Assembly: GCA_017457215.1 (NCBI GenBank)
Contig: JAFTHU010000016.1
Location: 1-44,769 of the forward strand
From: Clostridia bacterium
GTDB taxonomy: Bacteria; Bacillota; Clostridia; Christensenellales; Borkfalkiaceae
Length of the DNA: 44,769 nucleotides
Direction of reading: 5' to 3'
Below, one piece after another: positions 1 to 7,885 of the stretch. The number at the start of each line of letters is the position of its first letter. The first letter of the stretch is position 1. Under the pieces are notes generated by a model. The model ran no database searches. It saw only the letters and a list, made by a program, of their open reading frames with translations, and had not been told where the DNA came from. A program made the translations under genes and the position numbers.

Positions 1-156
1 AAGGCTTTTTTCTTTGCAATAAACGCCAATTTCCACCCAATTTTTACTGCTTATTTTTTTGCAGTTTTATAAAATATCTTTTCTTGCAATACTTTTTTTT
101 GCTCAACATTATGAAATTTTATAGCACATATTTGCAATTTTTATTCTTTTAATGGA

Positions 157-185
157 TTGTATATTTTTAAGGTATATGTTATAAT
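157..185 (+). promoter_or_regulatory. Sigma-A promoter of the ROK kinase operon
   Basis: A -35 box TTGTAT (157-162) and a perfect -10 TATAAT (180-185) are separated by 17 bp. The kinase start codon follows 30 bp later with a GAGGTG ribosome site. Positions 1-156 are AT-rich and hold no gene I can support. Confidence 0.75.
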
Positions 186-214
186 AAGGACAAAGAATGC
201 GTTTGAGGTGAATT

Positions 215-1153
215 ATGTATCGCATTGGATTTGATATTGGGGGGACAAAATGTGCCGTTTCTCTTGCAAAAAAAGAAAACGGAAAAATTTTTATCATGGA
301 ACGGGTAGAAACGCCCACGTTAGATTCTCCGCAAGAAACTTTATATAATTTAGAGACGCACGTACGCAGTTGGAAGGAGAAAATGGGGGTAAAAACCGCC
401 GGAATCAGCTGTGGGGGCCCATTGAATAGCACATTGGGCGTAATCGTTTGTCCGCCAAACTTGGCGAAAAGATGGCACGGATTTCAAATTGTAGAATACT
501 TAAAGGAGCATTTCGGATTATCGGCGAAGTTACAAAATGATGCGAATGCTTGTGCGGTTGCGGAATGGCGATACGGCGCGGGAAAGGGAACGAAAAATAT
601 GATTTTTCTTACCTTTGGAACAGGTTTGGGCGCAGGTTTGATTTTAAATGGGAAACTATACGCAGGGGCGAATGATAACGCTGGTGAACTCGGACATATC
701 CGTTTGGCGGATAAAGGACCAACGGGATACGGTAAAGCGGGTTCTTTTGAGGGATTTTGCAGCGGCGGAGGCATTGCGCGGTTGGCGGTAGAAATGGCGA
801 AGCGTTGCAAAAAAATGCCTCTTTGTATCGAAAAGATGGGGGGCATGTCTGCGATTACGACAAAAAAGTTGAGCGAGGAGGCAAAAGCGGGGGACGGTTT
901 TGCCAAGCGCGTTTTTGCGAAGAGCGGAGAAATGTTGGGCAAAGGGCTCGCCATTGCAATCGATATATTGAATCCCGAAAGAATTGTGCTGGGCGGAGTA
1001 TTTATGCGTTCTTCTGAACTGTTGATTCCGTCTATGAAAAAAGTTTTGGAACGCGAAGCGTTATCGGAAAGCTTATCAGTTTGTGAGATTGTGCCTGCAA
1101 AATTAGGTGAAAATATTGGGGACGTTGCGGCTGTAGCGGTTTCCGAAAGTTAA
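215..1153 (+). CDS. ROK-family sugar kinase (glucokinase-like)
   Basis: The protein (312 aa) has the ROK/ASKHA phosphate-binding start with DIGGTK at residues 7-12. A second glycine-rich block (TFGTGLGAG) lies mid-protein, followed by GELGH, the family's sugar-binding Glu/His region. ROK kinases phosphorylate glucose or related sugars such as N-acetylmannosamine with ATP in the cytoplasm. The usual zinc motif after GELGH (CxCGxxGCxE) is missing: the sequence continues with no cysteine triad, so this is a zinc-less ROK subtype and the substrate cannot be assigned. The start is supported by GAGGTG upstream and a strong promoter. It is followed 12 bp later by a SIS-domain isomerase, so the two probably act in one sugar-phosphate route. 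The kinase family is clear; the substrate is not. Confidence 0.85.
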   Translation: MYRIGFDIGGTKCAVSLAKKENGKIFIMERVETPTLDSPQETLYNLETHVRSWKEKMGVKTAGISCGGPLNSTLGVIVCPPNLAKRWHGFQIVEYLKEHFGLSAKLQNDANACAVAEWRYGAGKGTKNMIFLTFGTGLGAGLILNGKLYAGANDNAGELGHIRLADKGPTGYGKAGSFEGFCSGGGIARLAVEMAKRCKKMPLCIEKMGGMSAITTKKLSEEAKAGDGFAKRVFAKSGEMLGKGLAIAIDILNPERIVLGGVFMRSSELLIPSMKKVLEREALSESLSVCEIVPAKLGENIGDVAAVAVSES

Positions 1154-1165
1154 TAGGAGAGGACT

Positions 1166-1804
1166 ATGCAAGAAAGAGTAAAAAAAGTGTTGAATATACT
1201 TTGTGAAAGATATCCTATTTTGGCGGGGCAAGCGGAGGCGATTGCAAAAGCTTTCGCTTTGGTGTGCGATAGTTTTAAAACGGGCGGGCGTTTATATCTT
1301 TGCGGGAACGGCGGCTCGGCGGCTGATTGCGAACATATTGCGGGGGAATTGTTGAAAAGCTTTAAAAAGGCGCGTCCTTTACCTGCGGCATATGCCGATA
1401 AATTAAAAGCAGACGGCGTAGATGGAGAAACGCTCTGCGCGTACCTTGAAAGCGGTTTGCCTACTATTTCCCTTTGCGGGCATACGGCTTTTGCGACGGC
1501 GTATATGAACGATAAAAACCCCGATTTTGTCTTTGCACAGCAAGTGAACGTTTGGGGGCAAGCAGGGGACGTACTGTTGGCGTTGTCCACTTCAGGGAAC
1601 TCGAAAAATTGTATTTATGCGGCAAAAGTAGCCAAGGCAAAAGATATGCACGTTGTATTTTTAGGCGGAGGGACAGGGGGAAAATTAAGGGAAATTGCAG
1701 ACGTTTCTATCCTTGCGCCCGAAACGGAAACCTTTAAGGTGCAAGAATTGCATTTGCCGATTTACCATTGCCTTTGCTCTATGTTAGAAGAGGAGTTTTT
1801 TTAA
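1166..1804 (+). CDS. SIS-domain sugar-phosphate isomerase (GmhA-like)
   Basis: The protein (212 aa) is a single SIS domain. It contains CGNGGSAAD at residues 46-54, the sugar-phosphate binding loop typical of phosphoheptose isomerases, and a second loop LSTSGNSKN. The family converts ketose and aldose phosphates, for example sedoheptulose-7-phosphate to D-glycero-manno-heptose-7-phosphate. It is the second gene of the kinase operon, with an AGGAGAGG ribosome site 6 bp before the ATG. No heptose-modifying enzyme is nearby, so the heptose reaction is only the nearest family match. A role in processing the product of the ROK kinase is equally possible. Confidence 0.8.
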   Translation: MQERVKKVLNILCERYPILAGQAEAIAKAFALVCDSFKTGGRLYLCGNGGSAADCEHIAGELLKSFKKARPLPAAYADKLKADGVDGETLCAYLESGLPTISLCGHTAFATAYMNDKNPDFVFAQQVNVWGQAGDVLLALSTSGNSKNCIYAAKVAKAKDMHVVFLGGGTGGKLREIADVSILAPETETFKVQELHLPIYHCLCSMLEEEFF

Positions 1805-1841
1805 CGTAAAAAAATTTTTCAAAAAAATTTCAAAAAAATCC

Positions 1842-1865
1842 AACGAAAAGCGTCTTTCGTGCGTA
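1842..1865 (+). promoter_or_regulatory. Possible ECF-type promoter of the lipoprotein/sigma/anti-sigma operon
   Basis: An AAC element (1842-1844) and CGTA (1862-1865) are 17 bp apart, which resembles the AAC...CGTA elements of ECF promoters. The spacer includes an inverted repeat ACGAAA-N6-TTTCGT. No good TTGACA/TATAAT pair lies in front of this operon, which would fit autoregulation by the sigma factor it encodes. This is inference from motif similarity only. Confidence 0.4.
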
Positions 1866-1869
1866 TATA

Positions 1870-1905
1870 TATTGAAAACCCGAGGAAAACCCTTTGTTTT
1901 CAATA
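1870..1905 (+). other. Hairpin in the leader of the lipoprotein operon
   Basis: Perfect 10-bp arms TATTGAAAAC (1870-1879) and GTTTTCAATA (1896-1905) enclose a 16-nt loop, just upstream of the AGGAGG ribosome site at 1926. There is no T-run, so it is not a terminator. It could stabilise the mRNA or be a protein-binding dyad. Confidence 0.5.
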
Positions 1906-1937
1906 AATAAAGCCAAAAAAGGCGCAGGAGGATTCAA

Positions 1938-2867
1938 ATGAAAATCAAAAAACTTTTTACGACGTTAATGGCAGTGGCGATTGGTTGCAGTATGTTTGCA
2001 GCGTGCTCCAAAGATGATGAAGCGCAAAGCGAAGCGGCAAATTACGTCAGTTTGCGCATCAATCCCGAAATCGAGTTGTTGATGGACGACGGCGGAACGG
2101 TTATAACGGCGAACGCAATCAACGATGACGGCGAAGTGGTGCTTTCTATGGTAGAATTGGAAGGCATGAGCGTAGAATCGGCGAGCGTTACCTTTACGGA
2201 AACCGCAGAAGAACTTGGTTATTTTGACCCCGAAGGTGAAAATGATACCGTTTACGTGGGTACGGATAATGCGGAATTGGAAGAAAAGGTAAACAAGAAC
2301 ATTCGCGATTATTTCACGAATAAAGGCATAAATGGGAAAGTTTCGCAGGACACCTTGGATAAATATGCGGACAAAGCTGCAGAATGGGGGATTTCCAAGG
2401 GACATACGAAGATTGTGATGCGCGTTTTAGACGCTTATCCCGAATTCACAGACGAAGAAATTTTGGAATTGAAAGTGAAAGATTGGCTCAATATGTTGAA
2501 GGTCGACAAGAAAGACGATAAGATTGCAGCCGGTTTAAAGAGCGAATACAGCGCGGCAATAAAGGCTTTGAGAAGCGAATATGCGGAATTGTTTACACTT
2601 CGCGCAGAATTAGAAGATTTACTGGCACAGTTGGACGAAATGGACGCGAAGACGGAAGAAGCAAAGGCGTTGAAAACGCTTATTTCGCAACAGGAAGACG
2701 CATTAAAGCCTTTGCAAAAGGCGTTTGATGAAGCGTTGGCAGCAATCAAAGCGGAGTACAAAGAACAATCGAAAGAAATGCGTAAAGCCTACAAAGCGGA
2801 AGGCGAAAAAAGAAAAAAAGAATTTGATAAAAAAGATAAGAATAAAGAAGGCGAAGTTGCAGCGTAA
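1938..2867 (+). CDS. Lipoprotein with RsgI-like extracellular sensor domain
   Basis: The N-terminus is a lipoprotein signal peptide ending in MFAAC, so Cys23 would be lipidated and the protein anchored outside the membrane. Residues about 35-90 (YVSLRINPEIELLMDD...) match the pattern of the RsgI ectodomain, where YIDINPS-like motifs occur. They align visibly with the anti-sigma factor two genes downstream (YIDVNPSVALEVNLF). The shared stretch extends further: GISKGHTKIVMRVLDAYPEFT here parallels GISAGKYKLIKEIMAADSTYT there. The C-terminal third (about 190-309) is Lys/Glu/Ala-rich and probably a coiled coil. An AGGAGG site sets the start. I infer a soluble or lipid-anchored partner of the membrane sensor, perhaps a decoy or co-sensor. 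No catalytic motif is visible. Confidence 0.7.
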   Translation: MKIKKLFTTLMAVAIGCSMFAACSKDDEAQSEAANYVSLRINPEIELLMDDGGTVITANAINDDGEVVLSMVELEGMSVESASVTFTETAEELGYFDPEGENDTVYVGTDNAELEEKVNKNIRDYFTNKGINGKVSQDTLDKYADKAAEWGISKGHTKIVMRVLDAYPEFTDEEILELKVKDWLNMLKVDKKDDKIAAGLKSEYSAAIKALRSEYAELFTLRAELEDLLAQLDEMDAKTEEAKALKTLISQQEDALKPLQKAFDEALAAIKAEYKEQSKEMRKAYKAEGEKRKKEFDKKDKNKEGEVAA

Positions 2868-2902
2868 TACGTTGCGCTCTGCACAGAAAGGACGGGCAAG
2901 AT

Positions 2903-3466
2903 ATGGCGCATTTGCGTGAACAACAAAAAATCGACGAGTATTTAAAGGACTTGAGGCGGGGCGATAGCGCCGCCTTGAGCGCCCTGTATGACGCTACTTC
3001 AAAACAGCTATATTCTTTATGTTATACGTATATGCACAGCCATCAGGACAGCGAAGACGCGTTATCCGACACCTATCTTGCAGTTGTAAGAGGCATTGAC
3101 AAATTCAAAGGCAAGAACGGTTTTAATTGGATGTACACCATTGCAAAAAACGTATGTCTGGATTTGATTCGAAAGAAAAAGCGGGCGGTTATGGTAGATT
3201 TCGACGATGAAGAAACGGTAAACACGTTGCGACTATCTTCCGATACGCCGCAGGCGCATGATGAAAGCGGCATTATCGCTCTGTCGGAAAAAGTTTTAAA
3301 CGAAAACGAGTTCCGTATCGTGGTATTACATGCGATAAACGGATTAAAATTTAAAGAGATTGCGGAAACGGTGGGCGGAAAGGAAAGTACGGTTCGTTGG
3401 CAATATAACAATGCGCTTCAAAAAGTGAAAGAAGTATATCAAAGGAGGGAAAGTTATGGCGGATAA
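2903..3466 (+). CDS. ECF-type RNA polymerase sigma factor
   Basis: The protein (187 aa) has the two-domain layout of ECF sigma factors. Region 2 is at about residues 22-90, with the acidic DSEDALSDTYLAV segment and FNWMYTIAKNVCLDLIRKKKR for -10 recognition. Region 4 is at about 130-180 (GLKFKEIAETVGGKESTVRWQYNNALQKVKEV), a helix-turn-helix for the -35 element. It overlaps the downstream anti-sigma gene by 11 bp, the usual coupling of a sigma factor to its inhibitor. RsgI-type ectodomains are best known with SigI, which is a different sigma class, so the pairing here is notable. The promoter targets are unknown apart from a possible autoregulated promoter at 1842. Confidence 0.9.
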   Translation: MAHLREQQKIDEYLKDLRRGDSAALSALYDATSKQLYSLCYTYMHSHQDSEDALSDTYLAVVRGIDKFKGKNGFNWMYTIAKNVCLDLIRKKKRAVMVDFDDEETVNTLRLSSDTPQAHDESGIIALSEKVLNENEFRIVVLHAINGLKFKEIAETVGGKESTVRWQYNNALQKVKEVYQRRESYGG

Positions 3467-4202
3467 GAAGTTGGAAAGCTTATACCAAGAAAGCGATGAG
3501 CTTACGCCGCGCGATGGATTAAAGCAGGATATTCTCGCTCGCGCGCAGCAAGAAATTTCCCTAAAAAAAAATCGTGAATCGGCAAGGGTAAACGAACGCA
3601 GAAGAGCGCCTAAAAGCAGTTTCCGCCGCTGGATAGCGGTTGTTGCTTGTTTCCTTTTCGTGTGCTTATTGGGCGGTGGATTTTGGGGCGTATATCAGCA
3701 AGATTATCACACGGTTTATATTGACGTGAATCCGTCCGTGGCTTTGGAAGTCAATTTATTTGGGCGTGTTAACGGAGTGGAATATGTGAACGAAGACGCA
3801 AGCGAGGCGCTTTCCGGAATAAAATTGAAAGGAAAGAGTGTTGAAGATGCGTTGGAAAAAGTAATCAATGCCTATGCTGAAGCTGGATATTTTGAAGAGG
3901 AAGCAGAGCTTTTTATCAGCGCGATATCTAAAAACAGCAAAAAAACGGATAAGCTTTTGAAAAAGCTGGCAAAGCGTGCGGAAAAAGTCAAAGGGGATAA
4001 AAAATATAACGTTAATACGGCGAAATTAACGAAAGAAGAAAAGGAATCAGCAAAGGAACAAGGGATTTCTGCTGGTAAATACAAATTGATTAAGGAGATT
4101 ATGGCGGCAGATTCTACGTACACCGTAGACGATTTAAAAGACAAAGCCATGAAAGAATTGAAAGACATTCTTAAAAAGATTGAAAAGGGAAATAAAAAAT
4201 AA
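3456..4202 (+). CDS. Membrane anti-sigma factor with RsgI-like ectodomain
   Basis: The protein (248 aa) starts with about 50 charged cytoplasmic residues that would bind the sigma factor. One transmembrane helix follows at about 53-75 (WIAVVACFLFVCLLGGGFWG), then an extracellular part beginning YIDVNPSVALEVNLF, the RsgI periplasmic-domain pattern. The C-terminus is Lys-rich (GKYKLIKEIM... KKIEKGNKK). The canonical RsgI N-terminal domain is not recognisable, in keeping with an ECF partner rather than SigI. The ATG sits inside the end of the sigma gene with AGGAGGG upstream. It probably holds the sigma factor at the membrane until the ectodomain senses an envelope or polysaccharide signal, which is inference from the family. 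Confidence 0.8.
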   Translation: MADKKLESLYQESDELTPRDGLKQDILARAQQEISLKKNRESARVNERRRAPKSSFRRWIAVVACFLFVCLLGGGFWGVYQQDYHTVYIDVNPSVALEVNLFGRVNGVEYVNEDASEALSGIKLKGKSVEDALEKVINAYAEAGYFEEEAELFISAISKNSKKTDKLLKKLAKRAEKVKGDKKYNVNTAKLTKEEKESAKEQGISAGKYKLIKEIMAADSTYTVDDLKDKAMKELKDILKKIEKGNKK

Positions 4203-4226
4203 TTGATTTGTAAAATGTAAAAGAAA

Positions 4227-4252
4227 AACGCGTCCAAGCGACGCGTTTTTTA
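4227..4252. terminator. Bidirectional intrinsic terminator
   Basis: An 8-bp perfect stem AACGCGTC/GACGCGTT with a 5-nt loop is followed by a T-run, and preceded by an A-run that serves the opposite strand. It lies between two converging genes. Confidence 0.9.
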
Positions 4253-4265
4253 TTGTAAAAAGTGG

Positions 4266-5264
4266 TTATATCGATAAAGGCTTTACACATTCGCCGCCGC
4301 TGGCGCTTTGGAAAATGACGAAAAAGCCTTCGCTGTCCGTTAGACGGGAAAGAGGGACGAATGTACACACGTCCTTAATTTCTTCGGGCGGAGAGTTTTT
4401 GTCTTGCGCAGCAAGGGCATAGCAAATGTATTTGGCGCGTCCATCTTCGTAAAGAACGCCTACGAGGTATTGCGGCGCGGATTCAGTTCCTTTTATGCGA
4501 ACCCATTCGCTGCAAGAAAATGCACCCTGCAGGGTATTATCCTTGGGATAGGAGCGGAAAAGCTCGTCCAGCTCGCCCTTTACGGAAGTGTAATATCCGT
4601 CGGAATCGGTTTTAAACGGGTGGCATACGTCTTCAGCATTGCCATTTTCTTTAGAAGCACGCCTTGTTTTTTCGTTTTCTTCCACGCTGATTTCAGCGTG
4701 TGCATTTTGGCAATTTTGATTAGGCAGTTTTTGTTCATGTGTTATTTCCTCGGCAAAGTAATTTTCTTCGGCGACGCTTTCGTCGTCGTAGGCAGAGGGG
4801 GCGTTGGTTGGTTGGGCGGAATGGGGGACTGCGTCGGCTTTTGTTTCGGCGATTTCCGTTTGCAGCTCGCCCGTGCTCTTTTTCGGGAAAACGGGGGGAA
4901 GAGCAGTGTTTAAGATGGTGCGCCAATCATAATTTCCGTTTCCGTTAATGCCGTATGCAATGGGTATGACGTCGTTTTTAACGTAGCAGATAATGCCACA
5001 AAAACCGCTTGAAATATCAATATCCGATAAAATATTGAACATACTTTTTCCGCGAAGAGAAAGCATTTCGGTTTTTCCTTTTCCGTCGGAAAGCAAGCAG
5101 TAATATTCCCCCGTGGAAAGCGGAGCAAAGTTGATAATGGATATTTCCACTGCAAGATTTTTACCGTATTGTTCTATCTTGATTAATCCGGAAAGCGTTT
5201 TTCCGTCTCCGGAAAAGCCTTGTTTGATTTGTCGTAAAATGCACATTTTTTTAACGTAGTTCAT
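4266..5264 (-). CDS. Unknown two-domain protein with acidic linker
   Basis: I do not recognise this protein (332 aa). The N-terminal about 120 residues (IKQGFSGDGKTLSGLIKIEQYG..., ending YGINGNGNYDW) look like a compact beta-rich domain. A Glu/Ala-rich linker of about 90 residues follows. The C-terminal about 100 residues (GYYTSVKGELDELFRSYP...QYLVGVLYEDGRAKYICYAL) form a second folded domain. It has no signal peptide and no membrane segment, so it is probably cytoplasmic. An AAAGGA site precedes the ATG, and a TATAAT on the minus strand lies about 30 bp upstream without a good -35. It is a single-gene unit between convergent and divergent neighbours. The layout suggests a lineage-specific conserved protein of unknown role. 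Confidence 0.7.
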   Translation of the reverse strand: MNYVKKMCILRQIKQGFSGDGKTLSGLIKIEQYGKNLAVEISIINFAPLSTGEYYCLLSDGKGKTEMLSLRGKSMFNILSDIDISSGFCGIICYVKNDVIPIAYGINGNGNYDWRTILNTALPPVFPKKSTGELQTEIAETKADAVPHSAQPTNAPSAYDDESVAEENYFAEEITHEQKLPNQNCQNAHAEISVEENEKTRRASKENGNAEDVCHPFKTDSDGYYTSVKGELDELFRSYPKDNTLQGAFSCSEWVRIKGTESAPQYLVGVLYEDGRAKYICYALAAQDKNSPPEEIKDVCTFVPLSRLTDSEGFFVIFQSASGGECVKPLSI

Positions 5265-5398
5265 TTTTGCGTCCGTCCTTTATTTCTAAAGATATTATAT
5301 ACAGATATATGGACGAAAAAATGCCGTTTTTTGCCTTTTTTTGGGGAATATGAAAGAAAAAATCTTGTAAAATACTTTGTGAAATGGGTGGAAATATA

Positions 5399-5427
5399 TT
5401 GACCCGCGCCTGCGTTTCGCGTATAAT
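5399..5427 (+). promoter_or_regulatory. Strong sigma-A promoter giving a nearly leaderless mRNA
   Basis: TTGACC (5399-5404), 17 bp, then TATAAT (5422-5427). The expected start site is at about 5434, which is the ATG of the VanZ-family gene itself. Confidence 0.8.
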
Positions 5428-5433
5428 AGAATT

Positions 5434-5988
5434 ATGAGATTTTGTTGGATAAAAAAAAGAACGCTGTGGCTCTGGGTTTTGCGGGGCTCGCTAACAGCGG
5501 CGTGTATTGCAATGCTCGTTTTTATTTTTTCCAACTCGTTAAAGACGGGGGAAGAGTCTGCAGAGCAAAGCCTTGCGGTGGTGGACACCGTGCAAAAGGT
5601 CGCGGCGGTGGTCGCGCCGAATTCTACGATAGCAACGGCGACGGGTAGCGCATACGAGCGGCTGCATATGATTGTTCGCTCGGTGGCGCATTTTGCGGAA
5701 TTTGCGCTTTTGGGAGCGTTGTTGCTGTGGTGCGCGGCGTCGTATACCTTGGAAAAAGAGGGGTTATTGATATCCTTGCCCTTGGCGTTGGCTGTGCCGA
5801 TGATAGATGAAACTTTACAATATTTTGTAGCAAACCGCGGTGCAGAATGGAAAGACGTTTGTATCGATATGGCAGGCGGCGTGATGGGAATTATGTTCGC
5901 GTTGTTGACGGTTATTTTGGGATTACATATCTATAAAAAACGAAAAAAAATGTGTGCAGAAGCGACCCGTGTAGTGAAAAAAGAATGA
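5434..5988 (+). CDS. VanZ-family membrane protein
   Basis: The protein (184 aa) has the VanZ-like pattern: a first membrane helix running into FIFSNSLKTGEES, then RSVAHFAEFALLGALLLW, a third helix, and the ending DETLQYFVANRGAEWKDVCIDMAGGVMG. Family members are small four-helix membrane proteins, and VanZ itself is linked to low-level teicoplanin resistance, but the activity is unknown. There is no Shine-Dalgarno sequence before the ATG and the promoter places transcription start on it. The next in-frame ATG (5512) would remove most of helix 1 and also lacks a ribosome site, so leaderless translation from 5434 is the best reading. The popT-like gene follows after 23 bp, so both are probably co-transcribed. 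Confidence 0.85.
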   Translation: MRFCWIKKRTLWLWVLRGSLTAACIAMLVFIFSNSLKTGEESAEQSLAVVDTVQKVAAVVAPNSTIATATGSAYERLHMIVRSVAHFAEFALLGALLLWCAASYTLEKEGLLISLPLALAVPMIDETLQYFVANRGAEWKDVCIDMAGGVMGIMFALLTVILGLHIYKKRKKMCAEATRVVKKE

Positions 5989-6011
5989 AAAACCTCGAAA
6001 AGGAGTAGAAA

Positions 6012-7049
6012 ATGTCGGAAATGGATTTGCAAATGGAGCTAATCAAATATAATAAAAAAACCTGGTGTAAGAGCGGGCTTTTGGGGTTTATTATAGGGCT
6101 TGCTGTGATTATACCCGGGATTAGCGGTTCGACGGTAGCGATTATTTTTAAATTGTACGACCAATTTTTGTACGCAATAGGAAATTTGTTTAAAAAGTTC
6201 AAAGCTTGCGTTATTTTCTTATTGCCGATTGGTTTGGGCGCAGTATTGGGCTTTGCCGTTGGTTTTTTGGGTGTTCAGAAGCTGCTGGAAATTAATACCT
6301 TTGCGGTTGTGTGCCTGTTTGCGGGGTTGATGTGCGGCGCATTCCCTGCGGTCAAAGACGAGATTAAGGGCGCGAAAATTACGCGCAAGCGCGCGATTTT
6401 ATTCTTATTGGGCTTGTGTATTCCTTTGGTGTTGGGTTGCGTTTCCGCAATTCTCAAAGCAAACGATTTGGCAGACGCGGCGATAGCGGAAACGACGGAC
6501 AGCGCACGTTTTGCGGGCAACATTTTCTTGACTTTTAAATGGTGGCACGTGGTGCTTGCCGTAGCAATCGGCTTTGTGGTCGGGATTACCCAAATTGTGC
6601 CGGGATTGAGCGCAAGTGCATTTTTAATGTCGGTGGGTTGGTATAAGAGCTTGACGCAAAGCGTAAGTATGACCTTTTGGAAAGAAGAAAATGCGCTGGT
6701 GATGCTGGTATACGGCGGATTGGCAATCGGATTTTTGTTGGGATTGTTCTTCTTTTCAAAACTCCTCACCTATCTTTTTGGCAGAGCGCGCTCCACTTCG
6801 TATTTTATGATTGTAGGTATGTCGTTCGGTTCGTTGTTGTCGATGTTCTGCAACGGGGATATTATGGAAGTATATTTCGATTGGGCGCACGGAAACGCAA
6901 GCGGAACGGAGATTGCGCTTTCGGTGGGGATCGGCGCGGTGCTTTTTGCCGTAGGCGTTGCAATTGCCTATTGGCTGGTGCGTTTTGAACGGAAAAAAAA
7001 TGAACAGGAAAAGGCGAAAGAAACAGAGGTTAAAGAGGCTGAAAATTAA
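6012..7049 (+). CDS. popT: DUF368/PopT-type undecaprenyl-phosphate translocase
   Basis: The protein (345 aa) is strongly hydrophobic, with eight to ten membrane segments. It shows the duplicated DUF368 signature: FIIGLAVIIPGISGSTVAI near residue 20 and VVGITQIVPGLSASAFLMS near residue 195. DUF368 proteins (PopT) have been shown to recycle undecaprenyl phosphate across the membrane, returning the lipid carrier needed for peptidoglycan and teichoic acid synthesis. The C-terminus is a short Lys/Glu tail in the cytoplasm. AAGGAG lies 8 bp before the ATG. A VanZ-family gene directly upstream suggests a small cell-envelope operon. The gene symbol is by family assignment. Confidence 0.85.
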   Translation: MSEMDLQMELIKYNKKTWCKSGLLGFIIGLAVIIPGISGSTVAIIFKLYDQFLYAIGNLFKKFKACVIFLLPIGLGAVLGFAVGFLGVQKLLEINTFAVVCLFAGLMCGAFPAVKDEIKGAKITRKRAILFLLGLCIPLVLGCVSAILKANDLADAAIAETTDSARFAGNIFLTFKWWHVVLAVAIGFVVGITQIVPGLSASAFLMSVGWYKSLTQSVSMTFWKEENALVMLVYGGLAIGFLLGLFFFSKLLTYLFGRARSTSYFMIVGMSFGSLLSMFCNGDIMEVYFDWAHGNASGTEIALSVGIGAVLFAVGVAIAYWLVRFERKKNEQEKAKETEVKEAEN

Positions 7050-7056
7050 AAAAGAG

Positions 7057-7099
7057 GCGTACAGGTATGCGATGAATGCCCGTACGCTTTTATTTTTTT
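7057..7099 (+). terminator. Intrinsic terminator after popT
   Basis: Stem GCGTAC (7057-7062) with GTACGC (7082-7087), extended by GG/CC, is followed by TTTTATTTTTTT. The comF-like ribosome site begins only 10 bp later and I see no promoter between, so comF may depend on read-through. Confidence 0.7.
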
Positions 7100-7121
7100 G
7101 GTCGAAATGGAGAGAAAAGAA

Positions 7122-7874
7122 ATGGCGTTTTTTGCAAAATGGCTAGAAAAATTTCGTAAAGCGACGGCGGAATACGGTTATCTTTGCGACAGTTGCGGCA
7201 AAGAGATATTTACCTATCCCGTGTATCGGTTTTGTGAAGAATGCGAAAGCAAAATGCCCCGTCCACAAACAAAATTTTGTCCGAAATGTGGCAGAGAAAC
7301 GATAACCGACGGCATTTGCTTGGATTGCAAAAGCAATCCGCCGAAATTTGAACAAGGGATAGTGCCCTTCGTTTATCGTGGAAAAGCGGCGTCGCTGGTG
7401 AACCGTATGAAAAACGGTTCGCCGCGGCTTGCGCTCTATTTTGGGGAGGAGATGGGGCGGGCATTTGCGGCGCAGTATAAGGGCAACGCCGCGCAGCCTT
7501 TATTGGTCGTACCCGTGCCGATGACGGAAAAGGCGAAAAAAGAACGTGGATACAATCAAGCGGAACGGCTTGCGGAGGCTGTCTGCACAGAATTGAACAA
7601 GCTTGGATTTCAAGCGGAACAAGACAACGAAGTATTAGAGAAACGCCGTGAAACGGCACAACAAAAGCATATGGATTTTCGTTCGCGTGCGGATAACGTA
7701 GCAGGAGCTTATCACGTGCACAAACGAAATGCATGCAAGGAAAAAATCATTCTGCTTATCGACGATATTATGACCACGGGTGCGACGAGCGGCGAATGTA
7801 CGCTCCGTTTGCTCGGCGCGGGCGCGTCGTCCGTTTATTTTTTAGCGGCGGTTGCTTTGGCGGAGCGTAAATAG
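7122..7874 (+). CDS. ComF-family phosphoribosyltransferase-like protein
   Basis: The protein (250 aa from this start) begins with a zinc ribbon of CxxC pairs: CDSC, CEEC, CPKC and CLDC, all within the first about 75 residues. A type I phosphoribosyltransferase domain follows, with VPVPMTEKAKKERGYNQAERLA and the PRPP loop ILLIDDIMTTGATSGEC. This is the ComF layout. In competent bacteria ComF helps process single-stranded DNA taken up by the cell. No other competence gene lies here. I chose ATG 7122 because GGAGAG lies 7 bp upstream; ATG 7107 or TTG 7098 would overlap that ribosome site. Confidence 0.88.
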   Translation: MAFFAKWLEKFRKATAEYGYLCDSCGKEIFTYPVYRFCEECESKMPRPQTKFCPKCGRETITDGICLDCKSNPPKFEQGIVPFVYRGKAASLVNRMKNGSPRLALYFGEEMGRAFAAQYKGNAAQPLLVVPVPMTEKAKKERGYNQAERLAEAVCTELNKLGFQAEQDNEVLEKRRETAQQKHMDFRSRADNVAGAYHVHKRNACKEKIILLIDDIMTTGATSGECTLRLLGAGASSVYFLAAVALAERK

Positions 7875-7885
7875 TAAAAATATTG

